A DNA stretch of 45,153 nucleotides, from the NCBI GenBank assembly GCA_030152275.1, contig JASLHF010000173.1, positions 1 through 45,153 of the forward strand. Reading direction: 5' to 3'. Position 1 is the first letter of the stretch; every line of letters starts with the position of its first letter. Under the pieces are notes generated by a model. The model saw only the letters and a list, made by a program, of their open reading frames with translations. It searched no databases and was not told the DNA's origin. The stretch comes from Acinetobacter sp. GTDB lineage: Bacteria; Pseudomonadota; Gammaproteobacteria; Pseudomonadales; Moraxellaceae. The position numbers and the translations under genes were made by a program. Positions 16,395 through 25,940 of this stretch are shown one piece after another.

Positions 16395-19052
16395 ATGAAT
16401 AATTTAAAAATTTTGATTACAAAATTATCCGCGCATTCACGTTTATGTCTGGAAAAATCTGCGAACAGCTGTATTTCGCTGCAAAACTATGAAATCGAAA
16501 TTGAACATTTTTTATTAGAGCTGCTTAGTCAAAACCAAGGCAATGACTTAATTTTACTTATTGAAAAATATAAAGTTTCAAAAGATGGCCTTATTGACGA
16601 TTTAAAAGAAAGCATTGCGCAGTTGCCCAAAGGCAATGCCCGCACCCCTATTTTTGCCAAATCGATTGTACGCCTGCTTGAACAGGCATGGCTTTTAGCT
16701 TCAGCCGAACAAAATCCAGTGATCAGAAGCAGTCATCTTCTGACAGCCCTGCTTACTGCGCAGGATTTGTCGCAAATCGCGGCGCGCGCTTCGTCATTAT
16801 TTGATTTATTTCCAATAGATACCTTAAAGCATAAATTTTTAGATTTATGTGTTAACAGTATTGAAAATGAACAGCCTGAGCAACCTCAATCATTGGATAC
16901 AGCGCCAATCGACAAAAAATCTGCTGTCAAAACACCCGCGCTGGATCAATATACCGTTAATCTGACTGAAAAAGCCGAAAATGGCGCAATTGATCCTGTA
17001 ATTGGACGTGAATTTGAAATCCGGCTAATGCTGGATATTTTAATGCGCCGGCGACAAAATAATCCGATTTTAACTGGTGAGCCCGGTGTTGGAAAAACAG
17101 CCGTAGTCGAAGGATTAGCCTTAAAAATTTCACAGAATCAAGTGCCTGATGCTTTAAAAAATGTACAGATTCACAGTTTAGATCTGGGCATGCTGCAGGC
17201 AGGCGCAAGCGTAAAAGGTGAATTTGAAAACCGTTTAAAGCAAGTCATAAAAGAGGTTCAAGCTTCGAGCCATCCAATCATTTTATTTATCGATGAAGCT
17301 CACACACTAATTGGCGCAGGCGGCCAAGCTGGACAAAATGATGCCGCCAATTTGCTTAAACCAGCGCTAGCGCGCGGTGAGCTGCGCACAATTGCAGCAA
17401 CCACATGGGCGGAATATAAACAGTATTTTGAAAAAGATGCTGCGCTTAGCCGGCGTTTTCAAGTAGTAAAAGTTGATGAACCGTCTGAAGACACAGCTGT
17501 TGATATGCTGCGCGCTATGGTTCCTGTAATGTCATCGCATTTCCAGCTGCAGATAGATGATGAGGCAATCGTGACGGCTGTGCATGCATCTCACCGCTAT
17601 ATTACTGGCAGGCAGCTCCCGGATAAAGCAATTAGCGTGCTGGATACTGCTGCAGCCCGAGTTGCATTGACACAGAATGCTCTTCCTGTTCCTTTGGATC
17701 AGCTGCAAGCCCAGCGCCATAATTTGAATTTGGAACACAGCCTGCTTGTGCAAGAAAATAAAAATCTGCCAATTCATCATGAGCGCTTGCAGCGCTTAGC
17801 TGATGAGATTCAGCAATTGGAAAATAATATTGCTGAACTTGAAATCAAATGGAAAAAAGAGCTTGAACTAGTGCAGAAAATTCAGGCGCTGCAGCGGGAA
17901 CCATTGATTGATGCAGAACAGCTTCAGGCACTGCGTCTTGAGCTTGCAGATATTCAGGGGGCTGAACCTCTGGTTTTTGAACGGGTTAACGCGCAAATTA
18001 TTAATGAAATTATTTCTGATTGGACTGGAATTCCAGTTGGTAAAATGGTTAATGATGAAATACAGCAAATTTTAACGCTGGAAGACAAGCTTGGTCAGCG
18101 TGTAATGGGCCAAGAGCATGCCATTTATCAACTGGTGCAAGGCATCAAGACATCTAAAGCAAAATTGGAAGATCCCAACAAACCGCAAGGTGTATTTATG
18201 CTGGTCGGGCCAAGCGGTGTCGGTAAAACTGAAACAGCTTTGGCGCTGGCAAATGAACTTTATGGCGGTGAATCGCATTTAATAACGATTAATATGTCTG
18301 AATATCAAGAAGCGCACACCGTTTCTTCTCTGAAAGGCGCGCCTCCAGGCTATGTGGGTTATGGACAAGGCGGTGTTTTAACAGAAGCCGTTCGCCGCAA
18401 TCCATATAGCGTGGTGCTGCTGGATGAAGTTGAAAAAGCGCACAGCGATGTGCAGGAACTGTTTTATCAGGTTTTTGATAAAGGCGTGCTTGAAGACGGT
18501 GAAGGCCGCCTGATTGACTTTAAAAATACCACAATTTTGCTGACTTCAAATGCAGGTTCCAGCGTCATCATGCAAGCATGCTTAAATGGCAGTGTCGAAG
18601 AGCGTCCAAGCGCGGAAGATTTAATTGAGCAGCTGAAGCCGAGTCTATATAAACAGTTCAAACCCGCATTTTTAGGGCGCATGCGTATTGTGCCTTATTT
18701 CCCGCTGCATGATGATTTACTGATTCGAATCATCCAGCACAAATTAAATAAAATTACCGCGCGAATTGAAAAACAATATGGCACAGCAGTGAGTTACCAG
18801 GATGATTTGCTTGAATTGCTGCTGAGCCGCTGTACAGAAGTTGACAGCGGCGCCAGAAATGCAGACAACATTTTAAATTCATCTGTGCTGCCTGCTCTTG
18901 CAACTGAGATTTTAGTCGCCATGAGCGAACAAAAAGTGCCGCGCACAATTGAAATTTGTGTTCAAGATGATGAAATTTGCTATGTTTTAGATGCTGCTGC
19001 AAAAACAGCCAAAAAACGCAAAGCTAAAAAGAAAAATACAACAGAAGCATAA
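16395..19052 (+). CDS. tssH: TssH (ClpV), T6SS sheath-recycling AAA+ ATPase
   Basis: ClpV (885 residues) disassembles contracted sheaths. The order is an N-terminal Clp-N domain (about 1-150); AAA1 with Walker A GEPGVGKT (228-235) and Walker B LFIDEAH (297-303); a coiled-coil middle domain (about 430-510); and AAA2 with Walker A GPSGVGKT (605-612), pore loop GYVGYGQGG and Walker B VVLLDEVEKAH (about 673-683). All catalytic motifs are intact. The C-terminus ends in a lysine-rich tail. It opens the rightward operon and has a weak ribosome site (GAGAA). Confidence 0.95.
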   Translation: MNNLKILITKLSAHSRLCLEKSANSCISLQNYEIEIEHFLLELLSQNQGNDLILLIEKYKVSKDGLIDDLKESIAQLPKGNARTPIFAKSIVRLLEQAWLLASAEQNPVIRSSHLLTALLTAQDLSQIAARASSLFDLFPIDTLKHKFLDLCVNSIENEQPEQPQSLDTAPIDKKSAVKTPALDQYTVNLTEKAENGAIDPVIGREFEIRLMLDILMRRRQNNPILTGEPGVGKTAVVEGLALKISQNQVPDALKNVQIHSLDLGMLQAGASVKGEFENRLKQVIKEVQASSHPIILFIDEAHTLIGAGGQAGQNDAANLLKPALARGELRTIAATTWAEYKQYFEKDAALSRRFQVVKVDEPSEDTAVDMLRAMVPVMSSHFQLQIDDEAIVTAVHASHRYITGRQLPDKAISVLDTAAARVALTQNALPVPLDQLQAQRHNLNLEHSLLVQENKNLPIHHERLQRLADEIQQLENNIAELEIKWKKELELVQKIQALQREPLIDAEQLQALRLELADIQGAEPLVFERVNAQIINEIISDWTGIPVGKMVNDEIQQILTLEDKLGQRVMGQEHAIYQLVQGIKTSKAKLEDPNKPQGVFMLVGPSGVGKTETALALANELYGGESHLITINMSEYQEAHTVSSLKGAPPGYVGYGQGGVLTEAVRRNPYSVVLLDEVEKAHSDVQELFYQVFDKGVLEDGEGRLIDFKNTTILLTSNAGSSVIMQACLNGSVEERPSAEDLIEQLKPSLYKQFKPAFLGRMRIVPYFPLHDDLLIRIIQHKLNKITARIEKQYGTAVSYQDDLLELLLSRCTEVDSGARNADNILNSSVLPALATEILVAMSEQKVPRTIEICVQDDEICYVLDAAAKTAKKRKAKKKNTTEA

Positions 19053-19070
19053 GATTAAGCAAGGCACACT

Positions 19071-20186
19071 ATGCGTTTGGAAATTGAAGAATTACTGCAG
19101 CCCATTTCAGAAAGCAGTCCGTGCGGAACGGACTGTTCTTTTTCAAATGACTTTCATGCAATTAAAAAAGCAAAGACTCAGGATGACCCATTGCTGGATC
19201 AGGGGGATTGGGTTGCAGAGCCTAAACAGGCAGATTGGGCATTTATACACCAAAAATGCACAATGCTTTTGGCCGAAAAAACCAAAGATATTAGGCTTTA
19301 TACATGGCTGTTAGAAGCTTGGAGTCATTTGTACGGCTTTGAAGGTTTGCAAAAAGGCCTGGAATTAACTCATGTCAGTTTAAGCAATTACTGGATACAG
19401 CTGCATCCTGAAATTGAAGATGAAGACTTAGATCAGCGTATCGGGCTGCTACAAGGATTTATTAATCTTCTGCCAGCGCTGCTCAAAAGTGTTCCTGTTG
19501 TATCACATGCATCTGCCTATACCCTTTCAGATTATGAAGGCATGCTTCATCAGCAGAATCAAAAACTGAAAATGAATCAGGATGACGACAGTGCTGAATC
19601 TGCAGTGAACCTGTTGGAACAGTTTGAGCATGCATTGTTCAATACTTCTAAATCTGTGCAGTATCAGAATTATCAGCACTTTTTGGGAATTTTGAATCAT
19701 TGGCAGCAGCTGAAAGAAATTTTAGACCAGTTAATGGGCTTAGATGCCCCGAGCTTTGCAGCCATTGATTCTCAAATTGAAATGGTCCATTTAACGCTAA
19801 AAAAAATCTACAAAGCTGACGCGTTTAATAACACCAGCATTGAATCTCAAATACCGCAAGTTTCAGCTCCGGCACAGGTGGATCAAATTTCTAAATCTAT
19901 ACATCTTGAACCTATGCATGCCAATCAATCTTTTCAGCCACAGCCGCAAAGCCATTTAGCCAACCGTGAACAGGCTATGCAAGTTTTGCAGGAAATAGCA
20001 GACTATTTTCAAGCCAATGAGCCGCATAGTCCGGTCAGCTATATGCTGCAAAAAACGATTAAATGGAGCCAAATGCCGCTGCATGAGTGGCTTGCACAAG
20101 TATTAAAAAATGAAAAACCATTGGAATCTGTGCACGAACTTCTAGGCGTGCAGCCACACACACAAGAAACAAACAGCGAATGGTAA
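19071..20186 (+). CDS. tssA: TssA, T6SS baseplate/sheath cap protein
   Basis: The 371-residue protein begins with an ImpA_N domain: LLQPISESSPCGTD at residues 8-21, then DWVAEPKQADWAFI and a helical region LYTWLLEAW. TssA primes tube and sheath growth at the baseplate. The middle (about 255-300) is Gln/Ser/Pro-rich linker, followed by a C-terminal helical domain. It lies 18 bp after tssH and 5 bp before tssK. Confidence 0.85.
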   Translation: MRLEIEELLQPISESSPCGTDCSFSNDFHAIKKAKTQDDPLLDQGDWVAEPKQADWAFIHQKCTMLLAEKTKDIRLYTWLLEAWSHLYGFEGLQKGLELTHVSLSNYWIQLHPEIEDEDLDQRIGLLQGFINLLPALLKSVPVVSHASAYTLSDYEGMLHQQNQKLKMNQDDDSAESAVNLLEQFEHALFNTSKSVQYQNYQHFLGILNHWQQLKEILDQLMGLDAPSFAAIDSQIEMVHLTLKKIYKADAFNNTSIESQIPQVSAPAQVDQISKSIHLEPMHANQSFQPQPQSHLANREQAMQVLQEIADYFQANEPHSPVSYMLQKTIKWSQMPLHEWLAQVLKNEKPLESVHELLGVQPHTQETNSEW

Positions 20187-20191
20187 TTTGA

Positions 20192-21553
20192 ATGTTTAAA
20201 GCAGAAAAAATTTTATGGGGTGAAGGTCTTTTTTTACGGCCACAGCATTTTCAGCTGCAGGATGCGTATCATGAGCAACGCCTGAATCAAACTGTACGCG
20301 CAACAATTCCATTCGCTTATGGTGTTCAGGCTTTGCAGTTTGATGATGCGCAGCTGCAGATTAATGTTTTGGCGCTGAGCCGGATTGAAATGATTTGGCA
20401 GGATGGTGAAATATATCAAGCGCCTGCACATGATTTACTGCCAGAGCCTATTTTGCTGGATGAATTAAATTTAAGAGGCGAAATGCAGATCTATGTAGCA
20501 TTGCCGATTATACAGCCCAACAAGAAAAATATTAATTTTGAAAACACGAGCCAGCATAGCCGCTATCATTCACATTTGAGCGAAACACATGATTTATTTA
20601 CTGATGCCAGCAGCGCAGAAATCACTCTGCTTCGCCGCCGTGCAGAATTTAAACTGCTGGCGCTGAATGATGAACCACAACTGGAAGATGGATGCCTATA
20701 TATGCCAATTGGGCGTATCAGCCGACAGAGTTCAGGAAATTTTGTTTTAGATTATAAATATATTCCGCCAATTTTACACATCGATTCTAGTGAGTCACTG
20801 GTTTCCGGACTTAAGCGTACACTCAATATCATTAAAGCTAAAATTAAGGCAATACAGGCAAATAATCGTGAAAATGAACAGAAGCTGATTGAATTCCGCT
20901 CTGGTGATATCGTTTCATTTTGGCTGGTCAATGCCTTAAATACTGCACATTCCACATTGAATCATCTTTTAGCTTATCCGCAAATCCATCCAGAACGGCT
21001 GTTTTTTGAGCTGCTTCGCTTAACAGGATCATTGCTGACATTTTCCACAGCCTATCATGTAGAGCAGCTGCCTCAATATCAGCATCACCATCTTGAAAAT
21101 AGCTTCGGCAGTTTGGATACAATTTTGCGTGATTTGCTGGATACGATTATTTCAAACCGCTATATCAGCATTGCCTTAAAAGAAATGCGTCCGTCTTACT
21201 GGACCGGCAGTCTTGAGTCCGACAAAATCAGCCGTGAAACGCGCCTGTATTTGGCTGTTTCAAGCGGTGCAATGCCAACACATGAATTGATTTCTTATGT
21301 ACCGCTTCGTTTTAAAGCCGGCAGTACGATTGATGTGGAACAGCGGGTTGTTGCTGCTTTGCCGGCTATTCCGCTGCAACATCTTATGCAAGTTCCAACC
21401 GCCATTCCAGTACGTTCAGGCGTCAGCTATTTTGAAATCGAGCCAAATAATGATTTATACCAGCGCATGCTCGATTCCGAATCTATTTGCGTGTATATCC
21501 CAAGCGGTTTCCAAGACACTTCTGTTGAATTAATTGCAGTCATGAACGGGTGA
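20192..21553 (+). CDS. tssK: TssK, T6SS baseplate connector
   Basis: TssK (453 residues) links the baseplate to the TssL-TssM membrane complex. The opening KILWGEGLFLRPQHFQLQD is the TssK hallmark and the C-terminal segment VSYFEIEPNNDLYQRMLDSESICVY-type motif is also typical. Length is normal. The stop lies just before tssL. Confidence 0.95.
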   Translation: MFKAEKILWGEGLFLRPQHFQLQDAYHEQRLNQTVRATIPFAYGVQALQFDDAQLQINVLALSRIEMIWQDGEIYQAPAHDLLPEPILLDELNLRGEMQIYVALPIIQPNKKNINFENTSQHSRYHSHLSETHDLFTDASSAEITLLRRRAEFKLLALNDEPQLEDGCLYMPIGRISRQSSGNFVLDYKYIPPILHIDSSESLVSGLKRTLNIIKAKIKAIQANNRENEQKLIEFRSGDIVSFWLVNALNTAHSTLNHLLAYPQIHPERLFFELLRLTGSLLTFSTAYHVEQLPQYQHHHLENSFGSLDTILRDLLDTIISNRYISIALKEMRPSYWTGSLESDKISRETRLYLAVSSGAMPTHELISYVPLRFKAGSTIDVEQRVVAALPAIPLQHLMQVPTAIPVRSGVSYFEIEPNNDLYQRMLDSESICVYIPSGFQDTSVELIAVMNG

Positions 21554-21558
21554 TTCAG

Positions 21559-22365
21559 ATGAATATGACAAATAATGCGCCTTCCCTGTTCGATGATGGT
21601 CAAATCGGGATGGGTATGGCGCCTGCATTGGCGGAAACTAAATTAGTTAATACTGCTAACTTAGTCGATTTACTGCATGACGGTTTTTATATTGTTTTTT
21701 TATTGAAAAACCAATATGTCCCATCCTCAGCCGAAAGCTTCAGAGATAAAATTTTAAATTTGCTGAACCGTTTTGAAAGTCAGGCTAAAAAATTGCAGTT
21801 CAGCCATGATGATATTCAAGATGCCAAGTATGCATTTTGCGCGCTGCTGGATGAAACCATTGTGACACAGCAGGATGCACGCTTCTTTGATCTGCAAAAT
21901 CATTGGATGATGTGTCCGCTGCAGTTAAGCTTATTTGGATCACAGCTTGCCGGTTATCGTTTTTTTGAAAAGCTCGATGAGATACGCGCCAAAGGTAAAG
22001 AACGTCTAGCTGCGCTTGAGGTTTATCATTACTGTATGCTGCTTGGATTTCATGGCAAGTACCGGATTGAATCTATTGAAAATCTGAATGTATTGGCCTC
22101 TCGTGTTGGTGATGAAATTGATTATTTAAAAGGCAAAAAGGCTTCTTTCTCGCCTTTTGCAGCTTTACCAGATCAGATTAAACATATTATTCATCGGGAA
22201 CTGCCATTTTTTTGGATTGCTATTTTTTGGCTTATGTTCGCGTTAGCTTCTTTTGCAGGATTACGATATATGCTTGCAAATCAGGAAAATAAAGCCTTTC
22301 AGCAATATCAAAATATCATTTCAGTTCCGGCGGAACAGGCATATATTACGATTCATTTACCTTAA
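21559..22365 (+). CDS. tssL: TssL (DotU-like), T6SS inner-membrane protein
   Basis: TssL has 268 residues from the ATG at 21559, which follows GGGTGA, a usable ribosome site inside the tssK stop. A GTG at 21550 in the same frame would overlap tssK by 4 bp. The cytoplasmic DotU domain shows DAKYAFCALLDETI and the GFHGKYR motif. A single C-terminal transmembrane segment sits at about residues 212-235, followed by a short periplasmic tail. There is no C-terminal OmpA-like domain, so wall anchoring must come from another protein, perhaps TagN. Confidence 0.93.
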   Translation: MNMTNNAPSLFDDGQIGMGMAPALAETKLVNTANLVDLLHDGFYIVFLLKNQYVPSSAESFRDKILNLLNRFESQAKKLQFSHDDIQDAKYAFCALLDETIVTQQDARFFDLQNHWMMCPLQLSLFGSQLAGYRFFEKLDEIRAKGKERLAALEVYHYCMLLGFHGKYRIESIENLNVLASRVGDEIDYLKGKKASFSPFAALPDQIKHIIHRELPFFWIAIFWLMFALASFAGLRYMLANQENKAFQQYQNIISVPAEQAYITIHLP

Positions 22366-22376
22366 GAATAATAAAA

Positions 22377-23063
22377 ATGGCCAACGAAAAATATAATACA
22401 GTACGCATACTGCAATCGACTAAAAAAAATAATTTGTCTGCAGCGGCTTATGGCGCGATAGGTTTTTTTGCCGGGATGGCATTTCTTGCGATTCTAGTCT
22501 GCCTTTATTTGAATGTTCAAAACCAGAAAATTGGCAGGACGGCGCAAGTTCTAACATCTGGAGAAGATACAGAGATTAATGATGCAGCTGCTCCAGATGT
22601 CTCTAAACATGGAGAAAGTTTGGCGCCTGAAACCAATCAGGCTTTACAGAAAAACAAAAATTTCAATCCTGCAGAAGATGACAGTCAGCATTATGACGGA
22701 AATATTTTGAACGCATTTAAGCATCCAAAAACCAATGTGCCTGCTAGAAATTCAGGTTCGCCTTTTGCTAGTACACATCCTGTGCCGATTATTGCTCCTT
22801 CGGCAGCAAAAGCGTCACCTGCTGCAAAAATGAAGGCTTCGGCGCCACCTTTGCCTATGGCTAAAAGCACTGGGCCGGCTGTAAAAAGTGTTCCAGCCGC
22901 ATTGGCTGAGCCTCCTGTATTTGATATACCTGCTCAATTAGATATTAAAACATCCAAACGTGTTAAAGAGCCTACAGTAGCGGCGCCTGTTGCCAATACT
23001 GCAGAACCTGCTCCAGTATCAAAAGCAGATGCGCCTGAAAAAGAAACTGCTGCAGTTTCATGA
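22377..23063 (+). CDS. Unknown single-pass membrane protein of the T6SS operon
   Basis: The 228-residue protein has a short cytoplasmic N-terminus, one transmembrane segment (about 22-46, AYGAIGFFAGMAFLAILVCLYL), and a long periplasmic region that is Ala/Pro/Lys-rich and probably disordered. No enzyme motif is visible. It lies between tssL and tagX and overlaps tagX by 4 bp, so it is surely co-expressed with the T6SS membrane parts. The layout resembles a TonB-like periplasmic spanning linker, but only in composition. Acinetobacter T6SS maps place an Asa protein of unknown role near here; I do not assign the letter. Confidence 0.75.
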   Translation: MANEKYNTVRILQSTKKNNLSAAAYGAIGFFAGMAFLAILVCLYLNVQNQKIGRTAQVLTSGEDTEINDAAAPDVSKHGESLAPETNQALQKNKNFNPAEDDSQHYDGNILNAFKHPKTNVPARNSGSPFASTHPVPIIAPSAAKASPAAKMKASAPPLPMAKSTGPAVKSVPAALAEPPVFDIPAQLDIKTSKRVKEPTVAAPVANTAEPAPVSKADAPEKETAAVS

Positions 23064-24034
23064 TTATTCTGCTGCTGACCAGTTTTATCGTTATAACATT
23101 CATTATGGCGCTGCTGGTGTCTTATGAATTTCGAAACTGGCTGTGGCAGGTTTTACACAGCCTTATTCCGCGAAGCAAATCAAAACTGCAGGCAGCTAAA
23201 AATTTTGCTTATCATTTTAATGATGCAGCTTCAGCAAATAATATTCAGTCGCATTGGCATTTACAGCAATGGTGGATTTTGATTGCTGCAATTTTTTTAT
23301 TTTCTAGCGTGTTGCTGTATGCTTTTACTCGTCCTATTACCGCTTCGACTATAGAGGCAGACTATTTAAGAAAAACGGACCCGCAAATTTACGCTATGCT
23401 TGATGGACAAATGCTCGATGCCCCGCCGGAAGTGGATGAAACGCTAGTGCAAGATGCAATTTCCGATGCCTTGGCTTTTGAAAACACTGCTCCGACAATA
23501 AGCGCTTCTCAAATTGGGCCTGTATTTGATGCCAATGTGCAGAATGAAAATTTCGATTTTGCTCATCATGATTTGGCTTCTGCAGACCGCAAATGGGATA
23601 AAATTAATCCGCGTTATAAACAGCGTTTGCTGATGGTGTTCAAAATTATGCGTGAGCGATTTGGCTATGAAATGGTATTGCTGGAAGGTTACCGCAGTCC
23701 AGAACGCCAAAATAATTTAGCAAAGAATATCAATACTACCCGTGCGTTTGGCTACCAAAGCTATCATCAGTTTGGCCTGGCTGCAGATGTTGCATTTAAA
23801 CGTAATGGTAAAGTGGTCATTTCTGAACGCGATCCTTGGGCGATGCGCGGTTATCAGCTGTATGGTGAAACTGCAGAATCGGTCGGTTTGACTTGGGGCG
23901 GCCGCTGGAAATCAATTCAAGATTATGGGCATACGGAATACAGAATGCCAGGCTTGAAGAAAAACCGTGAAATGGCAGAACAGCTGACTTCTGAAGGTCA
24001 GCTGCAGGCTTCAAATATTTCCCAGCAGCCTTAA
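23060..24034 (+). CDS. tagX: TagX, T6SS peptidoglycan hydrolase
   Basis: TagX (324 residues) is an inner-membrane-anchored peptidase of the VanY/M15 type. In A. baumannii TagX has been reported as an L,D-endopeptidase needed for T6SS to cross the wall. Two transmembrane segments are at about 1-22 and 70-90, and the catalytic domain at about 175-300. Zinc ligands are visible as His236 and Asp243 in SYHQFGLAADVA and His291 in GHTEY; the EGYRSPERQ motif (209-217) is also conserved. All expected residues are present. Its ATG overlaps the end of the preceding gene (ATGA), and it is the last gene of the rightward operon. Confidence 0.9.
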   Translation: MIILLLTSFIVITFIMALLVSYEFRNWLWQVLHSLIPRSKSKLQAAKNFAYHFNDAASANNIQSHWHLQQWWILIAAIFLFSSVLLYAFTRPITASTIEADYLRKTDPQIYAMLDGQMLDAPPEVDETLVQDAISDALAFENTAPTISASQIGPVFDANVQNENFDFAHHDLASADRKWDKINPRYKQRLLMVFKIMRERFGYEMVLLEGYRSPERQNNLAKNINTTRAFGYQSYHQFGLAADVAFKRNGKVVISERDPWAMRGYQLYGETAESVGLTWGGRWKSIQDYGHTEYRMPGLKKNREMAEQLTSEGQLQASNISQQP

Positions 24035-24067
24035 GTGATTCTGGCAAAATTTAATTAATGCTTTAAA

Positions 24068-24102
24068 ACAGGTCTATCTCGGCTTAAAGCGTTAAAGCCT
24101 GT
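24068..24102. terminator. Possible weak terminator between convergent genes
   Basis: ACAGG (24068-24072) can pair with CCTGT (24098-24102), or GGCTT (24081-24085) with AAGCC (24095-24099). There is no T run. It lies between tagX and the convergent esterase gene, where termination is expected. Weak evidence. Confidence 0.25.
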
Positions 24103-24124
24103 ATAGCTCAACAGTTACAGCCTA

Positions 24125-24895
24125 TTAATTTTTGTCCGCTAAAAATGGCAGCAGCTGCTGCAGTACTGCAGGTGTTTTTTCTGCATGCAGCCAATGCCCT
24201 GCACCTTCAATAACCTCAATTTGAGCATGCGGGAATTGGCGAATGATTGCATTTTGATATTCCTGCTTTTCGACATAGAGGGAATTTCCGCCACGTAAAA
24301 ATAATGCAGGATGAGGCCATGCAGGTTGTTCATACCAATTTAAAATGTCTGAATAGCGCGAATACAGTGCATCAACGTTAAAAAGCCATTGTCCTTTTGA
24401 AAAGGATTTGAGCAAAAACTGAATCACCATATCTTCTGAAAGAAACTGTCTCATAATTTCTACAGCTTGCTGACGTGAATCAGGTTGCGCCTGTTGAACT
24501 GCAAAAAGAGCTTTAAAAATATGCTCGTGATGTTTTTGCTGATATGCAACTGGCGCCATATCCAACACGGCCAATTTGCTTAAGCGCTTTGGTGCAGCAG
24601 AGGCCAAATGCATGGCAATTTTTCCGCCCATTGAATGACCCACTGCGCAAAAAGATTCTATTCCCGCATCATCTAAAGTTTCTAAAATATCCTGCGCCAT
24701 CACAGCATAATTCATTTCTGGACTATGGCCTGATTTCCCATGATTGCGCACATCAACCTGTACAGTACTGTGTGTTTCGGCAAATGCTCGGGCTAACATC
24801 CCTAAATTACTGAGGCTGCCGAAAAGGCCGTGAATAAATACAACCGGAATCTGGGTACTGTCTGAATGAGAATGAAGCTCATAATTTAAGATCAT
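24125..24895 (-). CDS. Alpha/beta hydrolase, YbfF-like esterase
   Basis: This is a 256-residue alpha/beta hydrolase fold protein. The oxyanion motif FIHGLFGS (20-27), the VDVRNHGKSGHSP segment and nucleophile elbow GHSMGG with Ser88 match the YbfF/abhydrolase esterase group. His234 in GAGHWLHAEKP-like context is the catalytic base. The acid is probably Asp112 in AVLDMAP, the position used by YbfF. Substrate is unknown; family members hydrolyse short acyl esters and thioesters. It is a monocistronic gene, cytoplasmic, without a signal peptide. Confidence 0.85.
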   Translation of the reverse strand: MILNYELHSHSDSTQIPVVFIHGLFGSLSNLGMLARAFAETHSTVQVDVRNHGKSGHSPEMNYAVMAQDILETLDDAGIESFCAVGHSMGGKIAMHLASAAPKRLSKLAVLDMAPVAYQQKHHEHIFKALFAVQQAQPDSRQQAVEIMRQFLSEDMVIQFLLKSFSKGQWLFNVDALYSRYSDILNWYEQPAWPHPALFLRGGNSLYVEKQEYQNAIIRQFPHAQIEVIEGAGHWLHAEKTPAVLQQLLPFLADKN

Positions 24896-25014
24896 TGAAT
24901 TACAGCGTTTATTTAAAATATTGACTTATGTTGGTTGTTTGGGGAAATTTAATCAATTGCTTTTTATTTTAAAATATTTTTTTGCTTAGGCTATTTTGTG
25001 TGTGTAATAAAAAT

Positions 25015-25040
25015 AGCGCTGGATGCATTCATCCAGCGCT
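25015..25040 (-). terminator. Rho-independent terminator of the sulfur operon
   Basis: AGCGCTGGATG and CATCCAGCGCT form a perfect 11-bp stem with a 4-nt loop. On the minus strand it is followed by ATTTTTATT. It ends the three-gene operon that begins at 26775. Confidence 0.85.
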
Positions 25041-25064
25041 TTATCTGTCTCAGTGTTTTTAACA

Positions 25065-25940
25065 CTATTTTGTAAAATAATTGAGAGGTAATTTTAAATA
25101 GCTTACACCGTTGCTTTCAGGTTTTGGCATACGCCCTGCATCCATATTGATTTGAATCGCCGGCAAGATTAGTTTTGGCATATTTAATCCTGCATCCCGT
25201 TGATTGCGCATCTCAATAAATTGCGTCTTGCCAATGCCATCATGAATGTGAATATTCCCCTGTTTTTGCGCGAGAATTGTCGTTTCGTAAAAATACTGTT
25301 GACGATTTTCAGGCAAATAATCATGGCATAAAAAAACGTGAGTATCGTCTGGCAACTTGTACAGTTCTTGGACTGAATCATATAGCACAGCGGCACTGCC
25401 CTTTGGAAAATCACAGCGCGCTGTGCCATAGTCAGGCATGAATAGTGTATCTCCCACAAATACGGCATTGCCAATGACATAGCTTAAGCATGCTGGCGTA
25501 TGACCTGGCGTAGGAATATTGTATGCTTGCAGCTCACCAATACTAAAAGTTTCATGGTCTTCAAATAGATAATCAAATATTTGATTAGAATTAAAATATT
25601 TGCTGTCTAAATGATAAATTTCACTAAAAGTCTGCTGTACTCCTGAAATTTTTTGGCTAATCGCAATTTTCCCGCCAGCCTGCTCTTTTATGTATTGGGC
25701 TGCAGTTAAATGGTCTGCATGTACATGAGTTTCTAATATCCATTCTATGCTTAGGCTATTTTGATCAATATATGCCAAAATTTTGTCAGCATGCTGGGTC
25801 GATGTCACAGCTGATGCTGCATCATAGTCCAGCACACTGTCGATGACAGCACATTTTCCGGTTTTTGGGTCAGAAGCAACGTAACTGAAGGTATTGGTAT
25901 TTTCATCAAAAAACGCTTGAATTAAAGCCTTATTGCTCAT
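25065..25940 (-). CDS. MBL-fold persulfide dioxygenase-like protein (Blh/ETHE1 type)
   Basis: The metallo-beta-lactamase fold protein has 291 residues. The metal motif is THVHADH (71-77), with TPGHTPACLSYV and VGDTLF further on, as in ETHE1-type persulfide dioxygenases, which oxidise glutathione persulfide to sulfite. There is no rhodanese or DUF442 extension. I start at 25940, where GAGGGGTAAA precedes ATG and the ATG overlaps the upstream stop (ATGA); the upstream extension of the frame is antisense-like. Coupling to two YeeE/YedE genes matches the BigR-type sulfide detoxification operons of other proteobacteria. No local regulator gene is present. Confidence 0.85.
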   Translation of the reverse strand: MSNKALIQAFFDENTNTFSYVASDPKTGKCAVIDSVLDYDAASAVTSTQHADKILAYIDQNSLSIEWILETHVHADHLTAAQYIKEQAGGKIAISQKISGVQQTFSEIYHLDSKYFNSNQIFDYLFEDHETFSIGELQAYNIPTPGHTPACLSYVIGNAVFVGDTLFMPDYGTARCDFPKGSAAVLYDSVQELYKLPDDTHVFLCHDYLPENRQQYFYETTILAQKQGNIHIHDGIGKTQFIEMRNQRDAGLNMPKLILPAIQINMDAGRMPKPESNGVSYLKLPLNYFTK

